Shown piece by piece: positions 52,963 through 61,864 of a DNA stretch of 64,000 nucleotides. The notes under the pieces were generated by a model. The model searched no databases. It had not been told where the DNA came from and saw only the letters and a list, made by a program, of their open reading frames with translations. The position numbers were made by a program, and so were the translations under genes. The stretch is from SpSt-333 sp964371615 (GTDB lineage: Bacteria; Bacteroidota; Ignavibacteria; UBA10030; UBA8401): positions 124,001 through 188,000 of the forward strand of contig CAYJMS010000003.1 of assembly GCA_964371615.1 (NCBI GenBank). The letters are read 5' to 3'. The first letter of the stretch is position 1, and each line of letters begins with the position of its first letter.

Positions 52963-53397
52963 TTACTCCTTCTTCCCCATATACACCAGTTTTACCCCCG
53001 CCTGCTTTGCATATTCGGTAATTCTTTCGTCGCGGTAGAACTCCTTATAATAGATCTTTGTGATCCCCGCGTTGGCAACCAATTTGAAGCATGTCAGACA
53101 CGGCGATGCGGTGACGTAAATTTCCGCCTGATCGATGCGGACGCCATGCTTTGCCGCTTGAGCTATGGCGTTCGCTTCGGCGTGGACGGTCCGGACGCAG
53201 TGGTCGTTCTCCATGTCGTGTCCCGCTTCGTCGCAGTGCGGCGCGCCGCGCAGGGAGCCATTGTATCCGGTGGAAAGAATCGTCCGGTCGCGCACGATCA
53301 CCGCGCCGACATGTTTGCGCCCACAGGTGGAGCGTGTCGCTACCTGCTCCGCAATGTTCATAAAATATTCATGCCAGGAAACGCGTTGGTCGCTCAT
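52963..53397 (-). CDS. dCMP deaminase family protein
   Basis: This 144-residue zinc deaminase of the ComEB/Dcd type has the Zn-binding motif HAEANAIAQAAKHG (His plus catalytic Glu) and PCLTCFKLVANAGI. Additional metal-site residues STCGRKHVGA and GAPHCDEAGHDMENDHC are typical of dCMP deaminases. It converts dCMP to dUMP for thymidylate supply. It lies in the phosphate region with no evident link to it. Confidence 0.93.
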   Translation of the reverse strand: MSDQRVSWHEYFMNIAEQVATRSTCGRKHVGAVIVRDRTILSTGYNGSLRGAPHCDEAGHDMENDHCVRTVHAEANAIAQAAKHGVRIDQAEIYVTASPCLTCFKLVANAGITKIYYKEFYRDERITEYAKQAGVKLVYMGKKE

Positions 53398-53472
53398 AAT
53401 TGTCCTTTATTGTTTTCGTTCGGACAATGTAAAAAAACAAAGGAGAGAATGCTATTCTCTCCCATTTTAAAA

Positions 53473-53507
53473 AACATCCCCGTTATCTCACAGATAACGG
53501 GGATGTT
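53473..53507 (-). terminator. Terminator of the ATCCCCGTT family (third copy)
   Basis: A perfect 16-bp stem AACATCCCCGTTATCT/AGATAACGGGGATGTT has T-runs on both sides. The inner stem differs from the other two copies by a compensating pair (GTTATCT/AGATAAC against GTTTTCT/AGAAAAC). Confidence 0.88.
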
Positions 53508-53523
53508 CAAAAAAGATTCACAT

Positions 53524-53832
53524 CTATAACAATTCGTCGTTCAGATAATATCCCACCCCTTTTTTAACCGTGATAATGGCCTGTTCGTTGACCTTGCCGA
53601 TCTTCTTTCGGATGTTGCTGATGTGTGTGTCGATGGTCCTCGGACGCTCCAGTGTCTTCTGTCCCCAGGCAAATCGGGTGATTGCATTCCTGGATTGGAT
53701 CGTTCCCTTGGAACTCATGATAAAATAAAGAATATAGAATTCTGTTTTTGTCAAAGAGATCTTTTCACCGTCTTTGACGACGATAAATCGTTCCGGATCA
53801 ATTGCGATATTCTTACAGGTAATGCGTTCCAT
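53524..53832 (-). CDS. Stand-alone PhoB/OmpR-type winged-helix DNA-binding protein
   Basis: The protein has 102 residues, the size of one Trans_reg_C domain: an N-terminal beta platform (CKNIAIDPERFIVVKDGEKISL), helices TKTEFYILYFIMSSKGTIQSRNAI, the recognition region RPRTIDTHISNIRKKIG and the wing VKKGVGYYLNDEL. The pattern closely follows the DNA-binding half of PhoB. No receiver domain is encoded upstream in any frame; the preceding gene ends 129 bases away after a hairpin. It may be constitutively active, dimerise with a partner, or be a remnant. Its place in the Pho-box region is suggestive. Confidence 0.85.
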   Translation of the reverse strand: MERITCKNIAIDPERFIVVKDGEKISLTKTEFYILYFIMSSKGTIQSRNAITRFAWGQKTLERPRTIDTHISNIRKKIGKVNEQAIITVKKGVGYYLNDELL

Positions 53833-53911
53833 GGAACACCGGGATCGTACTATTGTTGTTGTTTGCTGTTGACGGTTTTGTGAAGTTCTTCATTCTTGGT
53901 TCTGTCACAAA

Positions 53912-53940
53912 GCAGAAAACTCCGTTGCGGAGTTTTCTGC
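53912..53940 (-). terminator. Terminator of the T9SS beta-helix protein gene
   Basis: A perfect 13-bp stem GCAGAAAACTCCG/CGGAGTTTTCTGC with a 3-base loop lies 21 bases past the stop codon. Confidence 0.82.
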
Positions 53941-53961
53941 CGGTGATGATCATCCTTACTG

Positions 53962-55656
53962 TTACTTCAGCAGCATCATTTTCTTTGTCTGCGAAAATTG
54001 CTGCGTGGTCAGACTGTAAAAATAGATTCCGGAAGAGAGCCGTGACGCATCGAAAGAGACTTCATACGATCCTGCGGATCGATATCCGTTGACGAGCGTT
54101 GCCACTTCCTGTCCCAGCACATCGTAGACTTTCACAGTCACTTCGCTGTTCACGGGAAGGACATAGCGTATGGAGGTCGCCGGGTTGAATGGGTTCGGAT
54201 AATTTTGGCCGAGAACGAATTGCTCCGGTACCGTTGCATCGGTACGATCGGAGACCGATGTCACCAGCAGCGGATTATAATTTTGCGGAGCATAATTGGT
54301 CCATGCATAATCCCATTGCTGGTCCCTGCTTTGTGTAGGATCGAACGCTCCCCGGTATGATGCGTTGACAAAGAACGTATCGGCAAGTTGCGGGCTGCTG
54401 AAACTTGTTCCCGCCGTCACCGCTTCGGACGAAATTCCGGGTCGTCCGTCGGGAATAGTACTATTGAATACGTCAAGAAGGCCGATTGCCGATGATTGAC
54501 GCGGTGTTTCGCCGATGTTGTTCCAGCCGTTGGTTCCAAAGAACGTCGCGAAATTAAATCCTACACCCGCTGCAACGGTTGAAGTGTGCAGCACGTTGGT
54601 GCGCGCCTGCAGCGAAACGTTGCGGATTTGCAAATGACCCTGCAGTGCATAGGCGGCAGTGGTATCATTGCGGAGGGAAATGCCATACGGATATCCCAGA
54701 AAGAGCGAATTATGAACGCTCAACCGGCTGTTCTTTCTGATCAACGCTGCATATTCGAATTTGTGGCCGGCCGGAAGGGCTGACGACGTATCGGATTGCG
54801 GTCCGACGATTGTCACGTTCGAAAAAACGGGTGCCGTCAACGGCTCGGATGTGGTGGGCGTACCGTCGTTATCCGATTCGAATCCGTTCGATTGGCCTGC
54901 GGCATCCCAGAACAACGGATCGCGTTTTGCAAAAGCGAATTGAATCTTTCCGGAATAACCGAAATCGGTGTCAAAGTCGTCATCCGTGCCGCCGAATGCG
55001 ACAAGATACTTTGCGTCCACCGTTCCGCCGAACCATTCAAATGAATCGTCGTTGGAGTACGATACCTGCACATATTCAATCGTCGTACCGCGTCCGACTC
55101 CTCCCATTGTCAATCCGTTGATCTCATTGTTCAACGAAATAACGATACCGGGATATTCTATACGGACATAGCGAAGTACGCCGCTGTTGTCGTTCGGATC
55201 ACTGCCGCCGTATTCTCCTCCGTTATCGATGCCTTCGATCTTTGTCGTCACCGGTTTGTTGGAGGGAGCGTTTCCGAGGATCACAATTCCGCCCCAGTCT
55301 CCCCGCTTCCGCTGACCGGCCGGCTTTGCCGAAGTGAAAACGATAGGAGCGGATGGAGTACCGTCCGCAAAAATCTTTCCGCCGCGACGGATAATCAGTG
55401 TGCCGTTGGTTGCGCTGTCTCCGAGAATGACCGTGCCCGATTGGACGGTCAGCGTCGCAAGTGAATCGACGTAATAAAATCCGGTGAGCACATACGCGGT
55501 GTCGCGATGCAGTGTCAACGACGAACCGGCGGTGAGATGATACGGAGCTTTTGCCGAAGCGTCCATGCCGGCGCCGATCACTTTGGTCGGCCGTTCCTGA
55601 GAGAATGCGACGGACGCACTCAACAGCACGATGACAAACAGTGAGAATTTTTTCAT
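53962..55656 (-). CDS. Pho-box-controlled T9SS-exported beta-helix-like protein
   Basis: This protein has 564 residues, with signal peptide MKKFSLFVIVLLSASVAFSQ. The body looks like a right-handed beta-helix: TLTVQSGTVILGDSATNGTL, GDWGGIVILGNAPSNKP, GGSDPNDNSGVLRYVRIEYP, NEINGLTMGGVGRGTTIEYV and SYSNDDSFEWFGGTVDAKYL. The aspartate-rich segments could bind metal. The T9SS type A domain is at the C-terminus (FVLGQNYPNPFNPATSIRY, then LKKMMLLK-type end). Repeats at 55741-55777 before the gene match those of pstS, and the TonB-dependent receptor gene lies directly upstream, 118 bases away. A surface role in phosphate scavenging is inferred; no enzymatic motif was seen. Confidence 0.82.
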   Translation of the reverse strand: MKKFSLFVIVLLSASVAFSQERPTKVIGAGMDASAKAPYHLTAGSSLTLHRDTAYVLTGFYYVDSLATLTVQSGTVILGDSATNGTLIIRRGGKIFADGTPSAPIVFTSAKPAGQRKRGDWGGIVILGNAPSNKPVTTKIEGIDNGGEYGGSDPNDNSGVLRYVRIEYPGIVISLNNEINGLTMGGVGRGTTIEYVQVSYSNDDSFEWFGGTVDAKYLVAFGGTDDDFDTDFGYSGKIQFAFAKRDPLFWDAAGQSNGFESDNDGTPTTSEPLTAPVFSNVTIVGPQSDTSSALPAGHKFEYAALIRKNSRLSVHNSLFLGYPYGISLRNDTTAAYALQGHLQIRNVSLQARTNVLHTSTVAAGVGFNFATFFGTNGWNNIGETPRQSSAIGLLDVFNSTIPDGRPGISSEAVTAGTSFSSPQLADTFFVNASYRGAFDPTQSRDQQWDYAWTNYAPQNYNPLLVTSVSDRTDATVPEQFVLGQNYPNPFNPATSIRYVLPVNSEVTVKVYDVLGQEVATLVNGYRSAGSYEVSFDASRLSSGIYFYSLTTQQFSQTKKMMLLK

Positions 55657-55723
55657 GGTGTATCCTTTATGGTGGTTGTGGATGAAATCTGTACGTATTC
55701 GGTGATCTGTTCTTACGACACGT

Positions 55724-55777
55724 CAAGATACACATGCAGTTTTATGTTAGTGTAAATCCACTGTTAAGTTTGTGTTA
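55724..55777 (-). promoter_or_regulatory. Pho box and promoter of the T9SS beta-helix gene
   Basis: TTTA (55741), GTAA (55752), GTTA (55763) and GTTA (55774) are exactly 11 bases apart. A TATCTTG element (coding strand, 55724-55730) lies ten bases downstream of the last repeat, the same geometry as at pstS. Confidence 0.72.
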
Positions 55778-58537
55778 CGGTGTGTAACTGATCTGCATCG
55801 AATAATTGATGCCGATAATGTTCGTGCGATGCACATTGTTCCCCTGCGTGAAAATCACCGGTTGATTGTTGAGGTTCTTTGCGGCGATCTTCCATTCAAG
55901 GCCATGCATCAGCATTCCCAGCGGCTGGGAAACGGAAACATCGACGGTTCCTCGTTTTTGTTCATACACATCTCCGTCTCCTGCCCGTACGTCGCCGATA
56001 GCGTCGATACGCGAACCGTATTCGTTATAGAGCACCGACACTGCGGTGCCGAATGTCGGTTCGACAAACGAGACGGAGATGTTGTACATGTACGGCGATT
56101 GTCCCTGCATCTGCCGTTCTCCCTCGACGATCTGTTCGAGAACGGAATTGCCCCGGTTTTCTCTGAACGGAATGGAAGAAATGATCCTGGTATAATTTGC
56201 CACGACGGACGACGAGATCAGATACTCGCTCAGGAATCCAAGATTCTTTCTTACTTCGAATTCCCAGCCGTAATTCGTCCCTTTTTCGGCGTTGATCCAC
56301 GTCCGTTCCACGAACGATGTGAACGTCCGCGCTTCTTCGATCGGATTAGTGATCGATTTGTAAAAATAGCTCGCCGCGATAAGATCTCCGAAAGACGGAT
56401 AGAACTCATATCGTACATCGTAGTTTCTGATCAATGCACGCATCAATTGTGAATTTCCCCTTACATATTCCGATTTGTCGAAGTCGTAAAAATAAAATGC
56501 CGATCGTTCCCTGAATTCCGGTCGGTTGACGGTCTGACTGTACGCAAGGCGTATGTTTTGTCGCTCGTCGAGCATAACGGTGATGTTCGCCGACGGCAGT
56601 ACATCCGAATTATACAGATAGGAATTCACAACACCCGCACCCAAACGCCCTTGTTCTGTGGATATTTCCTGACGCGATTGTTCGACCCGCACTCCTCCCG
56701 TAAAGCGGAATAATTGTCCCAAAACGGAGAACGGGAGATCGATCATCCCGAAATATGCGAACAGATCCTGCCGTGCATCATAGGCTCCGCTGGAATTTTC
56801 AAACGAATTCAACGAGAATTTTCCCGGTCCAAAATTATCCTGACGATAGATGGAATCGATGGCATAGGTCGTCATCGCGAAATTTTCCGGTGCAATGGAA
56901 GCATAATTCACCTGATAAAATTTCATATTGAAATTCTTTGCGCGGCGTTCGTTGACAAGGCCGAATTTCAATTGTGTTAATCCTGCCGGGACTGCAAGAT
57001 TCAGTTTTTGTCCGGAGGTCTTTTCGAAAATCCTTCCCCACGATCGTTCTCCCGGTTTTGCCGTCATTGGCTGGTCCGAATAGGGCGAGGCGGAATAGAC
57101 AAGTTCTTTTCTGTCCGGCTGTTCGGTACGGGCTTGCGAGTAACTCGCCATCCAGTCTGCCCGTATGCCGAAAATTTCCGGCATCAGATGCTCGCCTGAA
57201 ATCTGTCCGGAGTACATTCCCCGTTCTTCCCATTCCGTCTGATACGATTTGATATTTTCATCGTCGTCGGCCTTATAGCCGCTCATGATATAGACTTTAT
57301 CCTCCGCCGAGCGGTTATAATTATTCTTGATGCTGAATTTGTGGAGTTCCCCGCTGTGATAACTTAGATCAAAAATCCCTCCCCACAACACGGAAAATTT
57401 GTCGGAAAATCCGCTCACATCCCTGCGTAATTGACCTCCGCCGAATTCCTTGATTCCCACGCCGGTATGCTGATAATTGTTGCGGTACGTCAGCGCGGTG
57501 ATAATCCCAAGCCTGTCCTCTCCGATCGGCACTCTGTCTCCGAACGATATGCTATACGATTGTGCAATCGGTCCCCGTCCGCTGTTCGATGACCAGCTGT
57601 TCGGGAGAATTTTCCCGAGTTCAGAAGCGGCTACCGGCCCTTCCGGATACGTGCGCGTGCCGTCATCCACACCGATCCAATCGGATGTTCCCCCGGAAGT
57701 CCGTTGAAACGTGCGGAACGTCGTAAGGGAATTCATGGAAGCGCCGGTCGATACCTTGATGGACATGCGTTCCGGCACGTCCAATGTGTTGATCTGCACC
57801 AATCCGCCGGCGAAATCTCCCGGGAGATCGGGCAATGCCGTTTTGGCAACGTTCATATTGTCAAGAAGGTTTGATGGAAGCATGTCGAATGAAAAACTTT
57901 TTTTATCGACACTGGTGCTCGGTACCGATGCACCGTTGAGTGTTGTCTGGTTGTACCGGTCGGTGACACCGCGTACAAAAACGTATTTATTATCGACCAC
58001 CGAAACTCCCGTCACTCGTTTCAGCACATCCCCGCTGGTTGCATCCGGCGCCCGCTTGATCTGTTCCCCGCTGATTCCGTCCCCCACAAGTGCGGATTTT
58101 CTCCGTTCCGCCAGCATTGCCCCTTCTCCGGACTTGATCACTTCGGCGCTGACGATGACTTCCTGCTGTTGAATTCCCTGATCTTCCCGCAAGCCAACAT
58201 TCAACTCGGTTGTATTTCCGGATGTTACGGTGACATCGGGAATAATCGTCGTTTCATATCCAAGAAATGAAATACGAACGCGGTATAATCCAGCCGGTAT
58301 TCGCGCGATGATAAATTTTCCTTCAATATCCGTCGAAGCGCCGATCTTCGTATCAAGCAGCAACACATTGGCGCCGATAATTTCTTCGCCGGACGATGCA
58401 TCGGTCACGCGGCCGGATAACTGGCCACCGGATTGTTCCTGCCGCGAAGCATCATCCGTTCGATCAATTTGTCCGTAGGTAAGTGATAAAAATGAAAGGG
58501 TGATGAAAGCGAAAAGCGGAAACGTTCTGATGGTCAT
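55775..58537 (-). CDS. TonB-dependent outer-membrane receptor (Pho-box controlled)
   Basis: This protein has 920 residues. Signal peptide MTIRTFPLFAFITLSFLSLTYGQ is followed by a carboxypeptidase-regulatory-like domain (LSGRVTDASSGEEIIGANVLL, residues ~38-120). The plug domain follows (EVIVSAEVIKSGEGAMLAERR, VTGVSVVDNKYVFVRGVTDR, LPSNLLDNMNVAKTALPDLPG), then a long barrel ending in a typical aromatic strand (IIGINYSMQISYTP). It lacks SusC features and no SusD gene is adjacent. It imports a ligand at the cost of TonB energy. Four 11-bp repeats precede it at 58594-58630, implying phosphate-starvation control; a phosphorus compound is the likely ligand (inference). Confidence 0.92.
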   Translation of the reverse strand: MTIRTFPLFAFITLSFLSLTYGQIDRTDDASRQEQSGGQLSGRVTDASSGEEIIGANVLLLDTKIGASTDIEGKFIIARIPAGLYRVRISFLGYETTIIPDVTVTSGNTTELNVGLREDQGIQQQEVIVSAEVIKSGEGAMLAERRKSALVGDGISGEQIKRAPDATSGDVLKRVTGVSVVDNKYVFVRGVTDRYNQTTLNGASVPSTSVDKKSFSFDMLPSNLLDNMNVAKTALPDLPGDFAGGLVQINTLDVPERMSIKVSTGASMNSLTTFRTFQRTSGGTSDWIGVDDGTRTYPEGPVAASELGKILPNSWSSNSGRGPIAQSYSISFGDRVPIGEDRLGIITALTYRNNYQHTGVGIKEFGGGQLRRDVSGFSDKFSVLWGGIFDLSYHSGELHKFSIKNNYNRSAEDKVYIMSGYKADDDENIKSYQTEWEERGMYSGQISGEHLMPEIFGIRADWMASYSQARTEQPDRKELVYSASPYSDQPMTAKPGERSWGRIFEKTSGQKLNLAVPAGLTQLKFGLVNERRAKNFNMKFYQVNYASIAPENFAMTTYAIDSIYRQDNFGPGKFSLNSFENSSGAYDARQDLFAYFGMIDLPFSVLGQLFRFTGGVRVEQSRQEISTEQGRLGAGVVNSYLYNSDVLPSANITVMLDERQNIRLAYSQTVNRPEFRERSAFYFYDFDKSEYVRGNSQLMRALIRNYDVRYEFYPSFGDLIAASYFYKSITNPIEEARTFTSFVERTWINAEKGTNYGWEFEVRKNLGFLSEYLISSSVVANYTRIISSIPFRENRGNSVLEQIVEGERQMQGQSPYMYNISVSFVEPTFGTAVSVLYNEYGSRIDAIGDVRAGDGDVYEQKRGTVDVSVSQPLGMLMHGLEWKIAAKNLNNQPVIFTQGNNVHRTNIIGINYSMQISYTP

Positions 58538-58575
58538 AACGGAGTATCCTCGAATTTTTATGTAATCAATCGCTA

Positions 58576-58630
58576 CAAAAATCCGAATTGGATGTTAATT
58601 TCGTGTTAAGGCAGGATTACGTTTCGATTA
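58576..58630 (-). promoter_or_regulatory. Pho box and promoter of the TonB-dependent receptor gene
   Basis: GTTA (58594), GTTA (58605), ATTA (58616) and ATTA (58627) are exactly 11 bases apart. GATTTTTG on the coding strand (58576-58583), seven of eight matches to TAnnTTTG, lies ten bases downstream. Confidence 0.72.
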
Positions 58631-58714
58631 ACGTACAGAAATGTCGCCGGAGGAATCTCGTGATGTTTTTGGGGGTATTTGTGTGAGAAGTGTAAATTTT
58701 TATGTATGCTGTCG

Positions 58715-59977
58715 CTACTTGAGGAGGATCATTTTCTTTACGGTAGAAAGGTGTTCCGATTGTAATCGATAAAAATACATACCGGACGGTAAATGTGTTG
58801 CATCGAAGTGAACCGTGTGACGTCCCGGTTCTACAATCCCGTTCACCAACGTTGCAGTCTCGCGACCAAGGAGATCGAATATCCGCAGGGAGATAACATT
58901 CTCTGTTTCTGTACCGGGCACTGAAAATGTTATGGTTGTCACCGGATTAAACGGATTGGGATAATTTTGTTCAAGAAGAAAATCATCCGGTATTTCGCGC
59001 CGTGCAAAGACCGATGTGATCGTTGTTGTATCCTGCAGATAATTGTTGATACCGCGAAGAAGAGCGGTGGCAGTGCTATCGAACTTACCTGCGGATTCAC
59101 AGTTCATATCCTCGTACGTCATTGCCATGATCTTCTCTTTGTGATTGATCCAGCACCAGCTTTCGGGATACTGCGTTGCCGGAGCGCTCGTCCAGCTCAC
59201 AAAATAATTGTACGGTTCTATTCCGAACGGGAAATGCGATCGGACATAATTGATGTACCGTTGTTCAAGCAATGAAAAAAGCCGCGTAGTTCCCCCTTCC
59301 GCATGATAGACGAAGTATCTCTTACAAGAGAGAGCGGAATGCATATTCAGCATTATTTCCATCGGATTCGGAAGTATCATCATCTTCTCGAACTGCGATC
59401 GCAGCACGAGTACTTCCGGCTGCGGGGACGCGGCGCTCCAATTGCTTTCCAGATCGATGTTGTTGGCGTTCTGTCGCGATTTACCCAATTCGACGCCGTC
59501 GGGATTGTACATCGGCATAATGGTGAAAACGTACCGCCGGCGGAGCGAATCGGCAAATAATGAATCGGAAAGAAGAATTTTTATCATCTCGTTCGTTACC
59601 CAGGTCCCCTGCACTTCGTTCGGATGCGTGCGGGCATGAATCCAGACGCGTCGGCGGAGATGCAGCGTATCGGCGGTGGTATCCTGAATGGTCAACACGA
59701 ACAACGTTCTGTTCTGTACGCTTGCACCGACCGAATCGACGGTCACAAAGGGACTCTTCGACCACTCGCCGATGTCATACAATAACGTATCGTATCCGTA
59801 TCCCCAGTTACCCGACGCAGCGATCTGAAACGCTGCCGATGTCGTATCGGGAAATCCGCACGGATCGATGGATCGAAGGTCCTGCGAAAATGCGGTAGAG
59901 AGTATAGTCGCCAGTTGCACAACAATCGCAATCCTGCGCAAGGTAAAGAGCCGGCGGGCCGATGGTGGGGTGATCAT
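58715..59977 (-). CDS. T9SS-exported M14-type zinc carboxypeptidase
   Basis: This protein has 420 residues with a signal segment (RIAIVVQLATILSTAFSQ). A peptidase M14-like domain shows zinc ligands in HARTHPNEVQG (HxxE) and LNMHSALSC (His). The MYNPDGVELGKSRQNANNIDLESNW loop carries the Asn/Arg-type substrate region, and TYEDMNCESAG gives a candidate catalytic Glu. A T9SS type A domain follows (FLLEQNYPNPFNPVTTITF and the end VKKMILLK). It is probably an extracellular metallopeptidase. It has no Pho-type repeats. Confidence 0.85.
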   Translation of the reverse strand: MITPPSARRLFTLRRIAIVVQLATILSTAFSQDLRSIDPCGFPDTTSAAFQIAASGNWGYGYDTLLYDIGEWSKSPFVTVDSVGASVQNRTLFVLTIQDTTADTLHLRRRVWIHARTHPNEVQGTWVTNEMIKILLSDSLFADSLRRRYVFTIMPMYNPDGVELGKSRQNANNIDLESNWSAASPQPEVLVLRSQFEKMMILPNPMEIMLNMHSALSCKRYFVYHAEGGTTRLFSLLEQRYINYVRSHFPFGIEPYNYFVSWTSAPATQYPESWCWINHKEKIMAMTYEDMNCESAGKFDSTATALLRGINNYLQDTTTITSVFARREIPDDFLLEQNYPNPFNPVTTITFSVPGTETENVISLRIFDLLGRETATLVNGIVEPGRHTVHFDATHLPSGMYFYRLQSEHLSTVKKMILLK

Positions 59978-60108
59978 GATAATATCAAGTAATGAAAACT
60001 TCGCCTCAATTTCAATTGTGAACGGGAAGGGTATTGTGTATTATTGGAATGAGAGGTGCAAAAGCAGAAAGATTTATTTACATTACTATTACACCAGCAG
60101 GATTATAC

Positions 60109-60741
60109 ATGAAGATTTCCATCATCGGCGCAGGAACTATCGGCGGATCGCTCGGAAAAATCTGGGCGGCCAAAGGCCATACGATTGTATTCGGAGTCCG
60201 CAATCCGAAATCAGAAAAGACGCTGAAGGCGCTCAGTGAAATCGGAACGTCGGCACAAGTCCTCTTTACCAAAGATGCCGCGGCAATGTCGGACGTGATC
60301 GTCCTGGCAACGCCGTGGGAGGCCGTTCCGGAGATCGTATTCCAGATTGCGGATATGACCGGCAAGATCCTGATCGATTGTACGAATCCCGTCCGCCCCA
60401 ATCCCGAATGGCCGCTGTCGCAGGGAACATCTGCCGCCGAAGAAATTGCCAAGCGTCTTCCCGGTTTTCAGGTGGTCAAAGCATTCAACACACTCGGTGC
60501 GGGGAATCTTATTGATGTGAATTTCGATTCGGTGAAAGCGGACGGATTCCTGTGCGGCAACGATGCCGAAGCGAAAAAGACCGTTGCGCGGCTCGCGGAA
60601 GAGGTCGGATTGCGTCCGGTGGATGTCGGGACGCTTCGAAACGCAGAATTGCTGGAATCACTTGCAAAATTATGGATCACCCTGGCCTACCAGCAGGGCA
60701 TCGGTCCGAACATCGCATTTAAACTGTTGCAGCGCACGTAA
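60109..60741 (+). CDS. F420-dependent-NADP-reductase-like oxidoreductase
   Basis: This 210-residue protein has a Rossmann fold with MKISIIGAGTIGGSLGKIWAAKGH (GxGxxG nucleotide loop), VFGVRNP, VLATPWEAVPEIV and KILIDCTNPVRPN, then VVKAFNTLGAGN. This matches the NADPH-dependent F420 reductase/NAD(P)-binding family, which in organisms without F420 acts on other substrates. The ATG at 60109 has AGCAGGA upstream; longer starts add a non-conserved tail. It opens a run of plus-strand genes. Confidence 0.87.
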   Translation: MKISIIGAGTIGGSLGKIWAAKGHTIVFGVRNPKSEKTLKALSEIGTSAQVLFTKDAAAMSDVIVLATPWEAVPEIVFQIADMTGKILIDCTNPVRPNPEWPLSQGTSAAEEIAKRLPGFQVVKAFNTLGAGNLIDVNFDSVKADGFLCGNDAEAKKTVARLAEEVGLRPVDVGTLRNAELLESLAKLWITLAYQQGIGPNIAFKLLQRT

Positions 60742-60819
60742 CGTCGTTCCCTTCCGGAGCGCGGATGCATGCTCATGTGTTCTCGTCACACTCCCATCAC
60801 AGAATAGGAGGATACCGCC

Positions 60820-61263
60820 ATGATACTCGATCATCTTTCCAGGGCGTCGAAGTACTATAACATTCACCCCGGTTTTAAATCTGCTTTTGAATACCTGAAA
60901 TCCAACGACCTTTCGACACTTCCACCCGGAAAGACCCGCATCAACGGAGACGATCTGTTTATAATCATTTCGGCCGATGAACGAGGAAATGAACGGCGGC
61001 CCCTCGAGTCGCACCGGCTGTATATCGACATTCAACTGCCGATCGAAGGATCGTTCCCGGTTGAATGGCACGATGTCGATTCCTGTAAGAACATTCTCCG
61101 TCAGTACGAAAAGGAAAAAGACGTGCAATTGTACGGCGACCCGCCGCTCTTTACGATGCATCTGGTGCCGGATATGTTCGTTGTTCTTTTTCCGGAGGAT
61201 GCCCATGCACCACAGCCGCCGATGACGTCGACGAAAAAAGCGGTGGTAAAAATAGCGGTATAA
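60820..61263 (+). CDS. YhcH/YjgK/YiaL family protein (DUF386)
   Basis: This 147-residue cupin-like protein has MILDHLSRASKYYNIHPGFK and ESHRLYIDIQLPIEG (metal-binding His region). FVVLFPEDAHAPQ (conserved Glu and His) follows. Members are linked to sugar or sialic-acid metabolism and anomer conversion; the substrate here is unknown. It has a good ribosome site (AGGAGG). Confidence 0.92.
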   Translation: MILDHLSRASKYYNIHPGFKSAFEYLKSNDLSTLPPGKTRINGDDLFIIISADERGNERRPLESHRLYIDIQLPIEGSFPVEWHDVDSCKNILRQYEKEKDVQLYGDPPLFTMHLVPDMFVVLFPEDAHAPQPPMTSTKKAVVKIAV

Positions 61264-61271
61264 CAGTCTTC

Positions 61272-61784
61272 ATGGAATTACTCCTTCAACACTCATTATT
61301 GCGGCCATGGCGGCGCGGCGACGAACCATCGCTCGTGCTCCATGCCAATAACCGAAAGATCTGGGAAAACGTGCGGGATCAATTTCCGTTTCCGTATACC
61401 ATGCCGGACGCCGACCGGTGGATCTTCCATGCGTCCACTGCGCTGTATAATACCGTCTTCGCAATTGTCGTGGATGAAAAAGCGGTCGGCAGCATCGGTC
61501 TGTCGGCCAAGGACGATGTGTATAAGAAGTCGATGGAGATCGGGTACTGGCTCGGCGAGGAGTTTTGGGGACGCGGAATTATGACCGAAGCGGTCGCGTC
61601 TGTCACCGAGTACGGATTTAATTCGTTCGACATCGTTCGAATCTATGCCGACGTATTCGAGTGGAACACCCCCTCCGCGCGGGTGCTGGAAAAAAACGGC
61701 TATCGGTATGAAGCGCGGCTTAAAAAATCGATCGTTAAAGACGGCCGTATCGGCGATTCTTTGGTGTACGCAAAAACGGTGTAG
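61272..61784 (+). CDS. GNAT N-acetyltransferase (RimJ/RimL-like)
   Basis: This 170-residue protein has LLRPWRRGDEPSLVLHANNRKIW at the N-terminus, as in RimJ/RimL proteins, and EIGYWLGEEFWGRGIMTEAV as the acetyl-CoA loop. NTPSARVLEKNGYRYEARLKKS closes it. It transfers an acetyl group to an amine; the substrate is unknown. It begins eight bases after the YhcH gene. Confidence 0.93.
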   Translation: MELLLQHSLLRPWRRGDEPSLVLHANNRKIWENVRDQFPFPYTMPDADRWIFHASTALYNTVFAIVVDEKAVGSIGLSAKDDVYKKSMEIGYWLGEEFWGRGIMTEAVASVTEYGFNSFDIVRIYADVFEWNTPSARVLEKNGYRYEARLKKSIVKDGRIGDSLVYAKTV

Positions 61785-61864
61785 GCACTGATATACTTCG
61801 ATGTGAAGCAATTCTCCGTTATTTTCCACGGGAGAGATTTTCCTTTTTTTTTGTGACACGTTCT

